From JAZNLR01 sp045579195 (GTDB taxonomy: Bacteria; Bacillota; Clostridia; Christensenellales; CAMQZB01): 13,668 nt of DNA. Under the pieces are notes generated by a model. The model did no database searches. It had not been told where the DNA came from and worked only from the letters and a program-made list of their open reading frames with translations. Shown one piece after another: positions 1 through 5,573 of this stretch (the stretch's first letter is position 1; each line of letters begins with the position of its first letter). The stretch is from the NCBI GenBank assembly GCA_045579195.1, contig JAZNLR010000156.1:1-13668 (forward strand), in the 5' to 3' direction. The position numbers and the translations under genes are program-made.

Positions 1-13
1 CTCTCCTGAAAAT

Positions 14-23
14 ATTATATCAA
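14..23 (-). promoter_or_regulatory. Possible extended -10 element for a gene beyond the left edge
   Basis: Read on the minus strand, TG-A-TATAAT matches the extended -10 consensus exactly. No convincing -35 hexamer lies 16 to 18 bases upstream. The bases that follow, AGGAGAG at positions 7 to 1, look like a ribosome binding site, so the start codon of a leftward gene probably lies just outside the window. The predicted start point would fall almost on that ribosome binding site, which is unusually tight. A second TATAAT at 53-58, also on the minus strand and also without a clear -35, could serve the same gene. Confidence 0.35.
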
Positions 24-83
24 TATTTTCACTCTTTTGGTAGTCCATTTTTATTATACAAGTTTCCCAAGTTTCCTTCTTCC

Positions 84-158
84 CTTTTCACTATTACTTA
101 TTACTTCAAAATCGACAAGCCTTTTTAGGGAATAGTGAATAAGGAAGAGGTAATAAGT
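84..158. repeat. AT-rich heptad-like repeats in opposing orientation
   Basis: Two short blocks carry related heptad-like words in opposite orientation. CACTATT and ACTTATTAC lie at 89-104. Their reverse complements, AATAGTG and GTAATAAGT, lie at 131-137 and 150-158. The words appear in the same left-to-right order on both sides, so the blocks are not a simple nested hairpin. The stretch has no open reading frame of note and lies beyond the tRNA-operon terminator. I infer a small degenerate intergenic repeat. It could be a remnant of a miniature element, but no terminal inverted repeat or target duplication is visible. Confidence 0.4.
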
Positions 159-194
159 AAAATCGACATCCTTCTGTCGAAGAATGTCGATTTT
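159..194 (-). terminator. Intrinsic terminator-like hairpin of the tRNA operon
   Basis: The arms at 159-169 and 184-194 (AAAATCGACAT and its complement) pair over 11 bp. After one C/A mismatch the helix continues for 4 bp around a TGTC loop. The hairpin starts one base after the encoded CCA of tRNA-Lys, the last gene of the operon. The U-tract is only four bases and is shared with the stem, so termination efficiency is uncertain. The near-palindrome could act in both directions. Extra copies of the arm sequence nearby allow alternative pairings. Confidence 0.6.
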
Positions 195-270
195 TGGTGA
201 TCCATCCGCGATTCGAACGCGGGACACCGTGATTAAAAGTCACGTGCTCTGCCGGCTGAGCTAATGGACC
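195..270 (-). tRNA. tRNA-Lys (anticodon TTT)
   Basis: This is a 76-base cloverleaf on the minus strand. The acceptor arms GGTCCAT and ATGGATC pair, the discriminator is A and CCA is encoded. The anticodon loop is CTTTTAA, with TTT at 235-237, and the T-arm has the standard GTTCGAATC. It is the last gene of the Gly-Arg-His-Gln-Lys operon; a terminator-like hairpin follows at once. Confidence 0.97.
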
Positions 271-274
271 AAAT

Positions 275-349
275 TGGCTGGGGTAGCAAGATTCGAACTT
301 ACGAATACCGGAATCAAAATCCGGTGCCTTACCGCTTGGCGATACCCCA
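275..349 (-). tRNA. tRNA-Gln (anticodon TTG)
   Basis: This is a 75-base cloverleaf. The acceptor arms TGGGGTA and TACCCCA pair, giving the U1-A72 pair typical of bacterial tRNA-Gln. The discriminator is G and CCA is encoded. The anticodon stem CCGGA/TCCGG holds a loop with TTG at 315-317. It is the fourth gene of the tRNA operon, 4 bases upstream of tRNA-Lys. Confidence 0.97.
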
Positions 350-368
350 TCAAACACAAAACGTTGAA

Positions 369-445
369 TGGGGTGAGCTATGGGGATCGAACCCATGACC
401 TCCAGAGCCACAATCTGGCGCTCTACCAACTGAGCTAAGCTCACC
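369..445 (-). tRNA. tRNA-His (anticodon GTG) with genome-encoded G-1
   Basis: The acceptor arms GTGAGCT and AGCTCAC pair and the anticodon GTG lies at 409-411. The discriminator is C73, followed by encoded CCA. An extra G precedes position 1 and faces C73, which is the identity pair of bacterial tRNA-His and gives a 77-base mature RNA. It is the third gene of the operon. Confidence 0.97.
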
Positions 446-450
446 ATAAG

Positions 451-527
451 TGGCGTGCCTGTGGGGATTCGAACCCAAGACCTACGGCTTAGAAGGCCGT
501 TGCTCTATCCAGCTGAGCTACAGGCAC
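451..527 (-). tRNA. tRNA-Arg (anticodon TCT)
   Basis: This is a 77-base cloverleaf with acceptor arms GTGCCTG and CAGGCAC, discriminator G and encoded CCA. The anticodon stem ACGGC/GCCGT holds a CTTCTAA loop with TCT at 491-493, which reads AGA and AGG codons. It is the second gene of the operon. Confidence 0.97.
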
Positions 528-539
528 ATGACCATAGTT

Positions 540-613
540 TGGAGCGGGTGATGGGAATCGGACCCACGCGACCAGCTTGGAAGGCTGGGGTTCTACCATT
601 GAACTACACCCGC
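540..613 (-). tRNA. tRNA-Gly (anticodon TCC)
   Basis: This is a 74-base cloverleaf with acceptor arms GCGGGTG and CACCCGC, discriminator T and encoded CCA. The anticodon loop is CTTCCAA, with TCC at 579-581. The T-loop reads GTCCGATTC, a common glycine variant. It is the first gene of the operon, about 50 bases downstream of the -10 element. Confidence 0.97.
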
Positions 614-663
614 ATAAGTCGTCGTACTTGCTACTCACTCATACACTTGCTCAACGCTTAAAA

Positions 664-692
664 ATAATAGCATAATACAACTCGAATGTCAA
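664..692 (-). promoter_or_regulatory. Sigma-A-type promoter of the tRNA operon
   Basis: On the minus strand a perfect -35 TTGACA (687-692) and a -10 TATTAT (664-669, five of six consensus bases) are separated by exactly 17 bases. Transcription should begin near 656 and run through all five tRNA genes to the hairpin at 159-194. The strength of the match fits a stable-RNA promoter. Upstream, at 699-711, lies only a weak AAAAC-AGC-GTTTT stem followed by more T residues; this is the sole candidate terminator for the preceding yfcE gene. Confidence 0.85.
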
Positions 693-745
693 TAAAAAAA
701 ACGCTGTTTTGTGAATTTTTCAAAAAAAATTTCAAGAAACTTTTC

Positions 746-1216
746 CTATGCCTTCAGGATTGCCGCCATCACCTTCCCCTTTGAGATGACAGCATAGCAA
801 TACGTCATTTGAAAAGCATTTGCTTTCAGAGTTCCCGGGCAAATTAACTGCAAATTTCCAACATCGCGAATCTCAGGAATATGAGTATGACCGTAAAAAG
901 CGGCAGAAACTCCCATCTCTCGCGCTTTTTCCTCAAGTGAGAGCAATGACGTCTTAACGCCATATGCATGGCCGTGCGTAAACATCAGCTTAACACCCTC
1001 AATTTCTTGATAGAGCGTGTTCTCTTTCAGCGCATAATCACAGTTTCCGCGAACGCAAAAGACCTTTTGCGAACCATACCGGCGCGCAAGTTGTTCTGCA
1101 TCCCCAACGACGTCACCAAGGTGAAAAATATAGTCGCACGAATCCAAAAGTTCACGAATCTTTTCATATACCGCGGTATTCCCGTGCGTATCTGAAAGAA
1201 TACAAAGGGTTTTCAT
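746..1216 (-). CDS. yfcE: YfcE/MJ0936-family metallophosphoesterase
   Basis: This 156-residue protein is a complete small calcineurin-like phosphoesterase, a cytoplasmic enzyme that uses two metal ions to hydrolyse phosphodiesters. The metal ligands are all visible: D9 and H11 in SDTHG, D35 in LGDVVGD, N58 in GNCD, H81 in THGH, and H110 and H112 in GHTH. The usual NPGS motif near the C-terminus reads CPGT here. The ATG overlaps the stop of rdgB as ATGA and has only a weak ribosome binding site, so translation is probably coupled. The rdgB–yfcE pairing matches ysnA–ysnB of Bacillus subtilis, as I recall it. The physiological substrate is not known for most members and cannot be read from the sequence. 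Confidence 0.93.
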   Translation of the reverse strand: MKTLCILSDTHGNTAVYEKIRELLDSCDYIFHLGDVVGDAEQLARRYGSQKVFCVRGNCDYALKENTLYQEIEGVKLMFTHGHAYGVKTSLLSLEEKAREMGVSAAFYGHTHIPEIRDVGNLQLICPGTLKANAFQMTYCYAVISKGKVMAAILKA

Positions 1217-1785
1217 AGCTTCGTCAAAAGATCACAAAGAGCACGGAAACGGTGGCTTACGGAATTTTTCTCATCTTCCCCCGCCTCTCCAAAGCTCTTT
1301 TTTAAATCATTGCTAAAAAATAAGCAGTCGTACCCAAATCCGTTCTGCCCTTGGGGCGCACGCAAAATCTCACCGTGAGTCTCTCCAACGCCGCTTACAA
1401 CTGAGCCGTCAGGATAACAGATGACAACAGACGAAACGAATTTTGCGCTTCTGTCTTGAACGTCTTTCAAAACCTCAAGAAGTTTTGCGTTATTTTTTGC
1501 ATCAGTTGCATCTTCACCACTATAACGCGCGGAGTAAACACCGGGGCCACCGTTGAGCGCAGAAACACAAAGACCACTGTCGTCTGCGAGCGCAGGTATG
1601 TTCGCAATCTTGCAGATCTCCCTTGCTTTGATGAGTGCGTTTCCGTAAAACGTGTCCGCATTCTCCTCCGGATCTGCGACGATGCCCAGCTCCTTGAGCG
1701 AATAAATGTGCTCAAACTTGTCTTTTAGGATTTCACGAATTTCACGAATCTTTCCTTGATTGTTGCTTGCAATTACAATATCCAT
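1213..1785 (-). CDS. rdgB: RdgB/HAM1-family dITP/XTP pyrophosphatase
   Basis: This 190-residue house-cleaning enzyme hydrolyses dITP, ITP and XTP to the monophosphate and pyrophosphate, keeping deaminated purines out of nucleic acids. Visible family motifs are SNNQGK (7-12), the FYGNALIKA segment (46-54), ADDSGL with the catalytic aspartate D69, GGPGVYSARY (79-88), GFGYD (149-153) and SHR (177-179). Residue 154 is Cys where most homologues have Pro in GFGYDP. I start at the ATG at 1785 because the first beta strand begins there. A longer reading from a TTG at 1866 would translate straight through the spoIVA terminator. A promoter lies just upstream, there is no Shine-Dalgarno sequence, and the mRNA may be leaderless. 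Confidence 0.95.
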   Translation of the reverse strand: MDIVIASNNQGKIREIREILKDKFEHIYSLKELGIVADPEENADTFYGNALIKAREICKIANIPALADDSGLCVSALNGGPGVYSARYSGEDATDAKNNAKLLEVLKDVQDRSAKFVSSVVICYPDGSVVSGVGETHGEILRAPQGQNGFGYDCLFFSNDLKKSFGEAGEDEKNSVSHRFRALCDLLTKL

Positions 1786-1791
1786 GTCGCT

Positions 1792-1821
1792 ATGATACCA
1801 CACAACACCCAAAGTTGACAA
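1792..1821 (-). promoter_or_regulatory. Sigma-A-type promoter with extended -10, for rdgB
   Basis: On the minus strand -35 TTGTCA (1816-1821) and -10 TATCAT (1792-1797) each match consensus at five of six positions and are 18 bases apart. TGG directly before the -10 gives an extended -10 motif. The expected start point, seven bases past the -10, is the A of the rdgB ATG at 1785. The -35 lies just past the U-tract of the spoIVA terminator, so rdgB–yfcE forms its own unit. Confidence 0.6.
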
Positions 1822-1823
1822 GC

Positions 1824-1856
1824 AAAAAGCGGGATCCAAACTTGAATTCCCGCTTT
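1824..1856 (-). terminator. Intrinsic terminator of spoIVA
   Basis: Arms AAAGCGGGA (1848-1856, read on minus) and TCCCGCTTT (1826-1834) form a perfect 9-bp stem around a 13-base loop. Five T residues at 1824-1828 form the U-tract. It begins six bases after the spoIVA stop codon and isolates this gene from rdgB. Confidence 0.85.
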
Positions 1857-1862
1857 CCTTTC

Positions 1863-3338
1863 TCAAAGCAGAATGCAGATGACTCCACCTCGACCCTCAT
1901 TGATGATGCGACCAACCGTTTTTCGCATTTTTCCTTGCACTTCAGTCGGCATTGCGGAAAGTTTATTGTTCAAACCTTCTTTGACCAGCATATGCAAGGA
2001 TTTCCCAAACATATTCGTCTCCCAAATTCCCTTCGGATCGTTTTCAAATTCGCTGAGGAGGTACTTCACAAGTTCTTCCCCCTGCTGTTCCGTTCCAACG
2101 ATGGGATTGATCTCCGTATCAATGTCGACTCTCATAATGTGCATAGATGGTGCGCTTGCCTTAAGTTTTACGCCAAAATTCGAACCATTCTTTATGAGTT
2201 CTGGTTCCTCAAGCGTCATGTCGTCAAGTGTAGGCATAACAACGCCATAGCCGTTTTCACGGACAGAATCCAATGCGCTCCGAATCTTTTCATATTCGCT
2301 TTTTGCCTCCGTGAGAGTCTTCAAGCAAGAAATCAATTGGAACTCATCCTTAATTTCACATGCGCATTCCTTGCTCAAAACATCGTAAAACAAGCCATCT
2401 TTTGCCTGTAAAATGAGGCGGACTGAGCCATCACCAGCGTCTGCCTCAAGTTGAACGTCGGAGAGATATCTGCTTGTTTTTAACCCCTCTTTCAACAGCG
2501 CCGCATCTGACATCTTTTTGACACCCTTTAAAGCATCCTTCAAAAGATGGATGATTTCCGAAATCATCTCGTTCTCACGCGGCAAAGCACGCATCCAACG
2601 GGGCAATTCAATCTCAATACTTCGAAGCGGAAACTCTTCCAGAAGCTTTGCAAAAATCGAACCGATTTCTTCACCGGAAAGATCTGAAGCATTCAGCGCA
2701 ATCGTGGGCGTCTGATATTTTTCCTCCAACGCAAGTCGAAGTTTCTGTGTTCCATCAGCCTTTGGCGTTCTAGAATTTAGAACGATGACAAAGGGTTTTC
2801 CCGTCTCTTTTAATTCGCGAACAACGCGTTCCTCCGCGAAAATATAATTGCTTCTCCCGATGTCCGTGACGCTTCCATCACTCGTCACCAAAATCCCAAC
2901 GCTGGAATGGTCGCAAATCACCTTTTTTGTTCCGATTTCCGCAGCAGTTTCAAAGGGCAACTCCTCTTCGCTCCACGGCGTTTTAACAAGACGTGGAACA
3001 TCATTCTCATTGGCGCCTAGAACCCCGTCGATCATATACCCAACGCAATCGATCATTCGAACGTTAAAATTGATCTCATTGTCAAAGGAAACTGCAACCG
3101 CCTCTGCAGGAACAAATTTTGGCTGAGTCGTCATAATCGTTCTTCCGTCGGCAGACTGCGGCAATTCATCTTTTGCGCGGTTCTTCACGTGAATATCAGG
3201 AATATTCGGCAAGACCAACGTCTCCATCATCCGCGCAATTAACGTAGATTTCCCGGTGCGTACAGGCCCGACAACTCCAACGTAAATATCGCCGTTTGTA
3301 CGTTCAGCGATATCTTTGTATATCTCATATCTTTCCAT
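1863..3338 (-). CDS. spoIVA: SpoIVA, spore coat basement-layer ATPase
   Basis: This 491-residue protein is a morphogenetic ATPase that polymerises on the outer forespore membrane in the mother cell and anchors the spore coat. It is nearly the same length as the B. subtilis protein (492) and, from memory of that sequence, similar along its whole length. The N-terminal P-loop reads GPVRTGKS (24-31) with K30, the sensor threonines T70 and T71 are in TIMTT, and the Walker B aspartate D97 is in MIDCVG, all in register with B. subtilis. The C-terminus ends GGVICILL, like the membrane-proximal GGLIAIIL tail. The ATG at 3338 is chosen over an upstream TTG at 3362 because AAGGAGG lies six bases before it. 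A sigma-E-like promoter precedes it and a terminator follows, so it is monocistronic. Confidence 0.97.
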   Translation of the reverse strand: MERYEIYKDIAERTNGDIYVGVVGPVRTGKSTLIARMMETLVLPNIPDIHVKNRAKDELPQSADGRTIMTTQPKFVPAEAVAVSFDNEINFNVRMIDCVGYMIDGVLGANENDVPRLVKTPWSEEELPFETAAEIGTKKVICDHSSVGILVTSDGSVTDIGRSNYIFAEERVVRELKETGKPFVIVLNSRTPKADGTQKLRLALEEKYQTPTIALNASDLSGEEIGSIFAKLLEEFPLRSIEIELPRWMRALPRENEMISEIIHLLKDALKGVKKMSDAALLKEGLKTSRYLSDVQLEADAGDGSVRLILQAKDGLFYDVLSKECACEIKDEFQLISCLKTLTEAKSEYEKIRSALDSVRENGYGVVMPTLDDMTLEEPELIKNGSNFGVKLKASAPSMHIMRVDIDTEINPIVGTEQQGEELVKYLLSEFENDPKGIWETNMFGKSLHMLVKEGLNNKLSAMPTEVQGKMRKTVGRIINEGRGGVICILL

Positions 3339-3344
3339 CGGCTC

Positions 3345-3351
3345 CCTCCTT
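3345..3351 (-). promoter_or_regulatory. Ribosome binding site that fixes the spoIVA start
   Basis: AAGGAGG on the minus strand is fully complementary to the 16S rRNA tail and lies six bases before the ATG at 3338. It excludes the upstream in-frame TTG at 3362. Confidence 0.85.
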
Positions 3352-3371
3352 GCAATTTGCAAATCTGCTTT

Positions 3372-3400
3372 AATATATGAAACACCTTTTGAAGATATGA
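3372..3400 (-). promoter_or_regulatory. Sigma-E-like mother-cell promoter of spoIVA
   Basis: On the minus strand a -35-like TCATATC (3394-3400) and a -10-like CATATATT (3372-3379) are 14 bases apart. They match the Bacillus sigma-E consensus (KMATATT, about 14 bases, CATACAMT) at six of seven and six of eight positions. spoIVA is sigma-E-dependent in B. subtilis. The predicted leader of about 27 bases contains the strong ribosome binding site. I see no sigma-A promoter in the same gap. Confidence 0.6.
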
Positions 3401-3444
3401 AAAAAAGCGTTCAATTCCTTTCCCCACAGAAAGTTTTCAAACAT

Positions 3445-3476
3445 AAAAAGACTGACAAAGGTCTGTCAGTCTTTTT
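3445..3476 (-). terminator. Intrinsic terminator after plsY
   Basis: A perfect 13-bp inverted repeat, AAAAAGACTGACA with its complement, surrounds a six-base loop (3458-3463). Because it starts with A5 and ends with T5 it could stop transcription in either direction. The only transcription visible here is leftward, from the DUF512–der–plsY operon. It separates that operon from the spoIVA promoter. Confidence 0.85.
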
Positions 3477-3528
3477 ACGCAAGTCGAGTTTCCCCGATCA
3501 AATTCAATTCAGTTTTTCAATTCTTCTC

Positions 3529-4242
3529 TTACTTATCTTTGTTTTTCTGAAACATGATCTTATAAAGCGGTGTCTTGTGTTCTCTGCCATCAACAAGGCG
3601 AACGATATTGCTTCTGTGCGCAAACCATGTGACAAAGCAAATTAAAATCAAAAAGAGAAACACAACGATAAGCGGAGCGCGAACTCCCTCCATGAGCATA
3701 TTAATGCCGATCATATATTTATCAATCAGTGTATATGCATGTCCGATACTCATCCCGGCAATTGCAAGTAAGGATGCAATTGATCCATATTCAAACAAAA
3801 GCATGTAAAGAACAAGCAAAACGAAGCAAATAAAACCTGTCATCGGTGAAATTGCAAAAAAAACACCGATTGTCGTTGCAACGCCCTTTCCTCCATGAAA
3901 TTTTAGCCAGACGGGATAAATATGCCCTAAAATTGCAAACAAGCCGCAAACGGTAATCGCAAGATCAACGACCTCAAAATTTCCGACCTTTGCCCCTGCA
4001 AAGAAAACACGGGCAAGCAAGACGGGCGCAACGCCCTTTAAACAATCCAAAGCAAGCGTTGCAACGCCGAGCGCAAAGCCGTAATTTCGGAGCATATTCA
4101 TCGTTCCGGGATTTCCGCTGCCCTTTTCACGGATGTCGCCATGCTTCAGTTTTGAGATGATCAAAGCGAAGTTGAACGTTCCGCACAGATAGGCGATCAC
4201 GGCAAAGAGCATGATTTTCCAAATATAAGCTTCCCAGGTCAT
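3529..4242 (-). CDS. plsY: PlsY, acyl-phosphate:glycerol-3-phosphate acyltransferase
   Basis: This 237-residue integral membrane enzyme transfers an acyl group from acyl-phosphate to glycerol-3-phosphate, giving lysophosphatidic acid, the first step of phospholipid synthesis. Family signatures are GSGNPGTMN (41-49) in the first cytoplasmic loop, GHIYP (106-110) followed by KFHGGKGVAT (114-123), and HRSNIVRL (209-216). Hydrophobic segments around 10-30, 55-80, 92-112, 122-150, 153-170 and 188-208 suit the multi-span topology. It is somewhat longer than the usual 200 or so residues, with extra sequence around 172-188. The ATG overlaps the der stop as ATGA, with a modest AAGGGG upstream, so translation is probably coupled. 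gpsA, which often follows plsY in Firmicutes, is absent here. Confidence 0.96.
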   Translation of the reverse strand: MTWEAYIWKIMLFAVIAYLCGTFNFALIISKLKHGDIREKGSGNPGTMNMLRNYGFALGVATLALDCLKGVAPVLLARVFFAGAKVGNFEVVDLAITVCGLFAILGHIYPVWLKFHGGKGVATTIGVFFAISPMTGFICFVLLVLYMLLFEYGSIASLLAIAGMSIGHAYTLIDKYMIGINMLMEGVRAPLIVVFLFLILICFVTWFAHRSNIVRLVDGREHKTPLYKIMFQKNKDK

Positions 4243-5573
4243 CGAATGATTTCCCCTTTTTCGTCACGGTTTCGAATGAGAACGCGAATCGGAGTTCCCT
4301 CATAGTGGAAGACCTTTCTGAGATGGTTTTCAAGATACCGCTTATACGAGAAGTGCATCAAGGACTCATCATTGACAAAAATGATGAACGTCGGTGGGTT
4401 CACGCTTGCGACAGTCGCATAGAGGATCTTCAATCGTTTTCCGTTAGCACTCGGAGGTTCATTCATTCTCACGGCATCTTGGATCACTTCGTTCAAGACA
4501 CCCGTCGTCGGACGGAAAGAGCTTCTCTCGTAGACTTTGTCCACCATATCAATGACCTTTTCCATTCTCTTTCCGGTCAAAGCAGAGACATAAAGCGGCT
4601 GATAATAGCTCATAAAGGCAAGCTGCACATCCAAAAGCTCGTTAAAACGATTGACCGTGTACGTATCCTTCTCAATGAGATCCCACTTGTTCATAATGAC
4701 AACGGAAGGCTTTCCTTGACGGTGAACATATCCTGCAATACGAACATCCTGTTCAGAAACTTCACGCGTTGCATCCAACGTGATCAGACAGACGTCAGCC
4801 CGACGAATTGCAGCAAGTGCGCGCAACACGCTGTAGTACTCAACGTCGTCATCCACGCTTCTCTTACGTCGGATTCCTGCCGTGTCGATCAGGCGATACT
4901 TTTTACCGTTATAAGTAAACGGAGTGTCGATTGCATCACGCGTTGTTCCTGCTATGTCGCTGACGATCGTTCTCTCGAATCCCAAAATACGGTTCACAAT
5001 GCTGGATTTTCCCGCATTTGGACGGCCGACAACGGCAATTTTCAAAACCTCTTCATCCTCTCCTTCCCAATCAAACTCTCCAAAATTGGAAACCACTTCA
5101 TCAAGAAGGTCGGCAACACCCTGTCCAAGCTCCGAAGAGATGCCGAACGGCTCACCAAGCCCAAGCTCATAAAACTCGTAGAGAAGCTCGGGTTTATATT
5201 GATCAAGCTTATTGACAGCCAAAACAACAGGCTTTTTCGAGCGGCGCAAAAACGCAGCAACATCCGCATCAGCAGGGACAAGCCCATCCTTCACGTCCGT
5301 GAAGAAGATGATGACATCTGCCGTATCAACGGCGATTTCAGCTTGCTTGCGGATATGGCGAAACATCGTATCGTCAGACTTGAGTTCCAAGCCACCGGTG
5401 TCGATGATGGTGAACGGAATCCCATTCCATTCTGCATCCGAAATAATTCGATCACGCGTCACGCCCGGTCGATTTTCAACTATGGATATTTTTTCTCCTG
5501 CCACGCGGTTGAAGAACGTAGATTTTCCAACGTTCGGTCTTCCAACAACTGCAACAACCGGCTTACGATTCAT
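4239..5573 (-). CDS. der: Der (EngA), tandem-domain ribosome-assembly GTPase
   Basis: This 444-residue protein is an essential GTPase that acts on the 50S ribosomal subunit late in assembly. The first G domain has GRPNVGKST (11-19), DTGG (58-61) and NKLD (121-124). The second has GRPNAGKSS (183-191), DTAG (230-233) and NKWD (295-298). An acidic linker of about ten residues separates them. The KH-like C-terminal domain covers roughly 350-440, with the family's NPPTF and SYKRYLEN segments. Length and domain order are standard. The start lies inside the end of the DUF512 gene (11-base overlap) and is set by AAGGAG five bases before the ATG. Translation continues into plsY through ATGA. Nothing is missing. 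Confidence 0.98.
   Translation of the reverse strand: MNRKPVVAVVGRPNVGKSTFFNRVAGEKISIVENRPGVTRDRIISDAEWNGIPFTIIDTGGLELKSDDTMFRHIRKQAEIAVDTADVIIFFTDVKDGLVPADADVAAFLRRSKKPVVLAVNKLDQYKPELLYEFYELGLGEPFGISSELGQGVADLLDEVVSNFGEFDWEGEDEEVLKIAVVGRPNAGKSSIVNRILGFERTIVSDIAGTTRDAIDTPFTYNGKKYRLIDTAGIRRKRSVDDDVEYYSVLRALAAIRRADVCLITLDATREVSEQDVRIAGYVHRQGKPSVVIMNKWDLIEKDTYTVNRFNELLDVQLAFMSYYQPLYVSALTGKRMEKVIDMVDKVYERSSFRPTTGVLNEVIQDAVRMNEPPSANGKRLKILYATVASVNPPTFIIFVNDESLMHFSYKRYLENHLRKVFHYEGTPIRVLIRNRDEKGEIIR

Noticed and set aside
195..270. tRNA-Lys 3' end as a phage or island attachment site
   Set aside because: No integrase, direct repeat of the tRNA 3' end, or foreign-looking gene lies on either side within the window.
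106..661. Open frames through the tRNA cluster on both strands
   Set aside because: The stretch is filled by five intact tRNA genes; translations of tRNA sequence are a common artefact.
1786..1866. An N-terminal extension of RdgB from a TTG overlapping the spoIVA stop (TTGA)
   Set aside because: The extension would encode the spoIVA terminator hairpin and the rdgB promoter, has no family similarity, and homologues begin at the ATG at 1785.
3339..3362. An eight-residue longer SpoIVA from a TTG
   Set aside because: AAGGAGG is positioned for the ATG at 3338 and would itself lie inside the longer frame; the known protein starts at the equivalent of that ATG.
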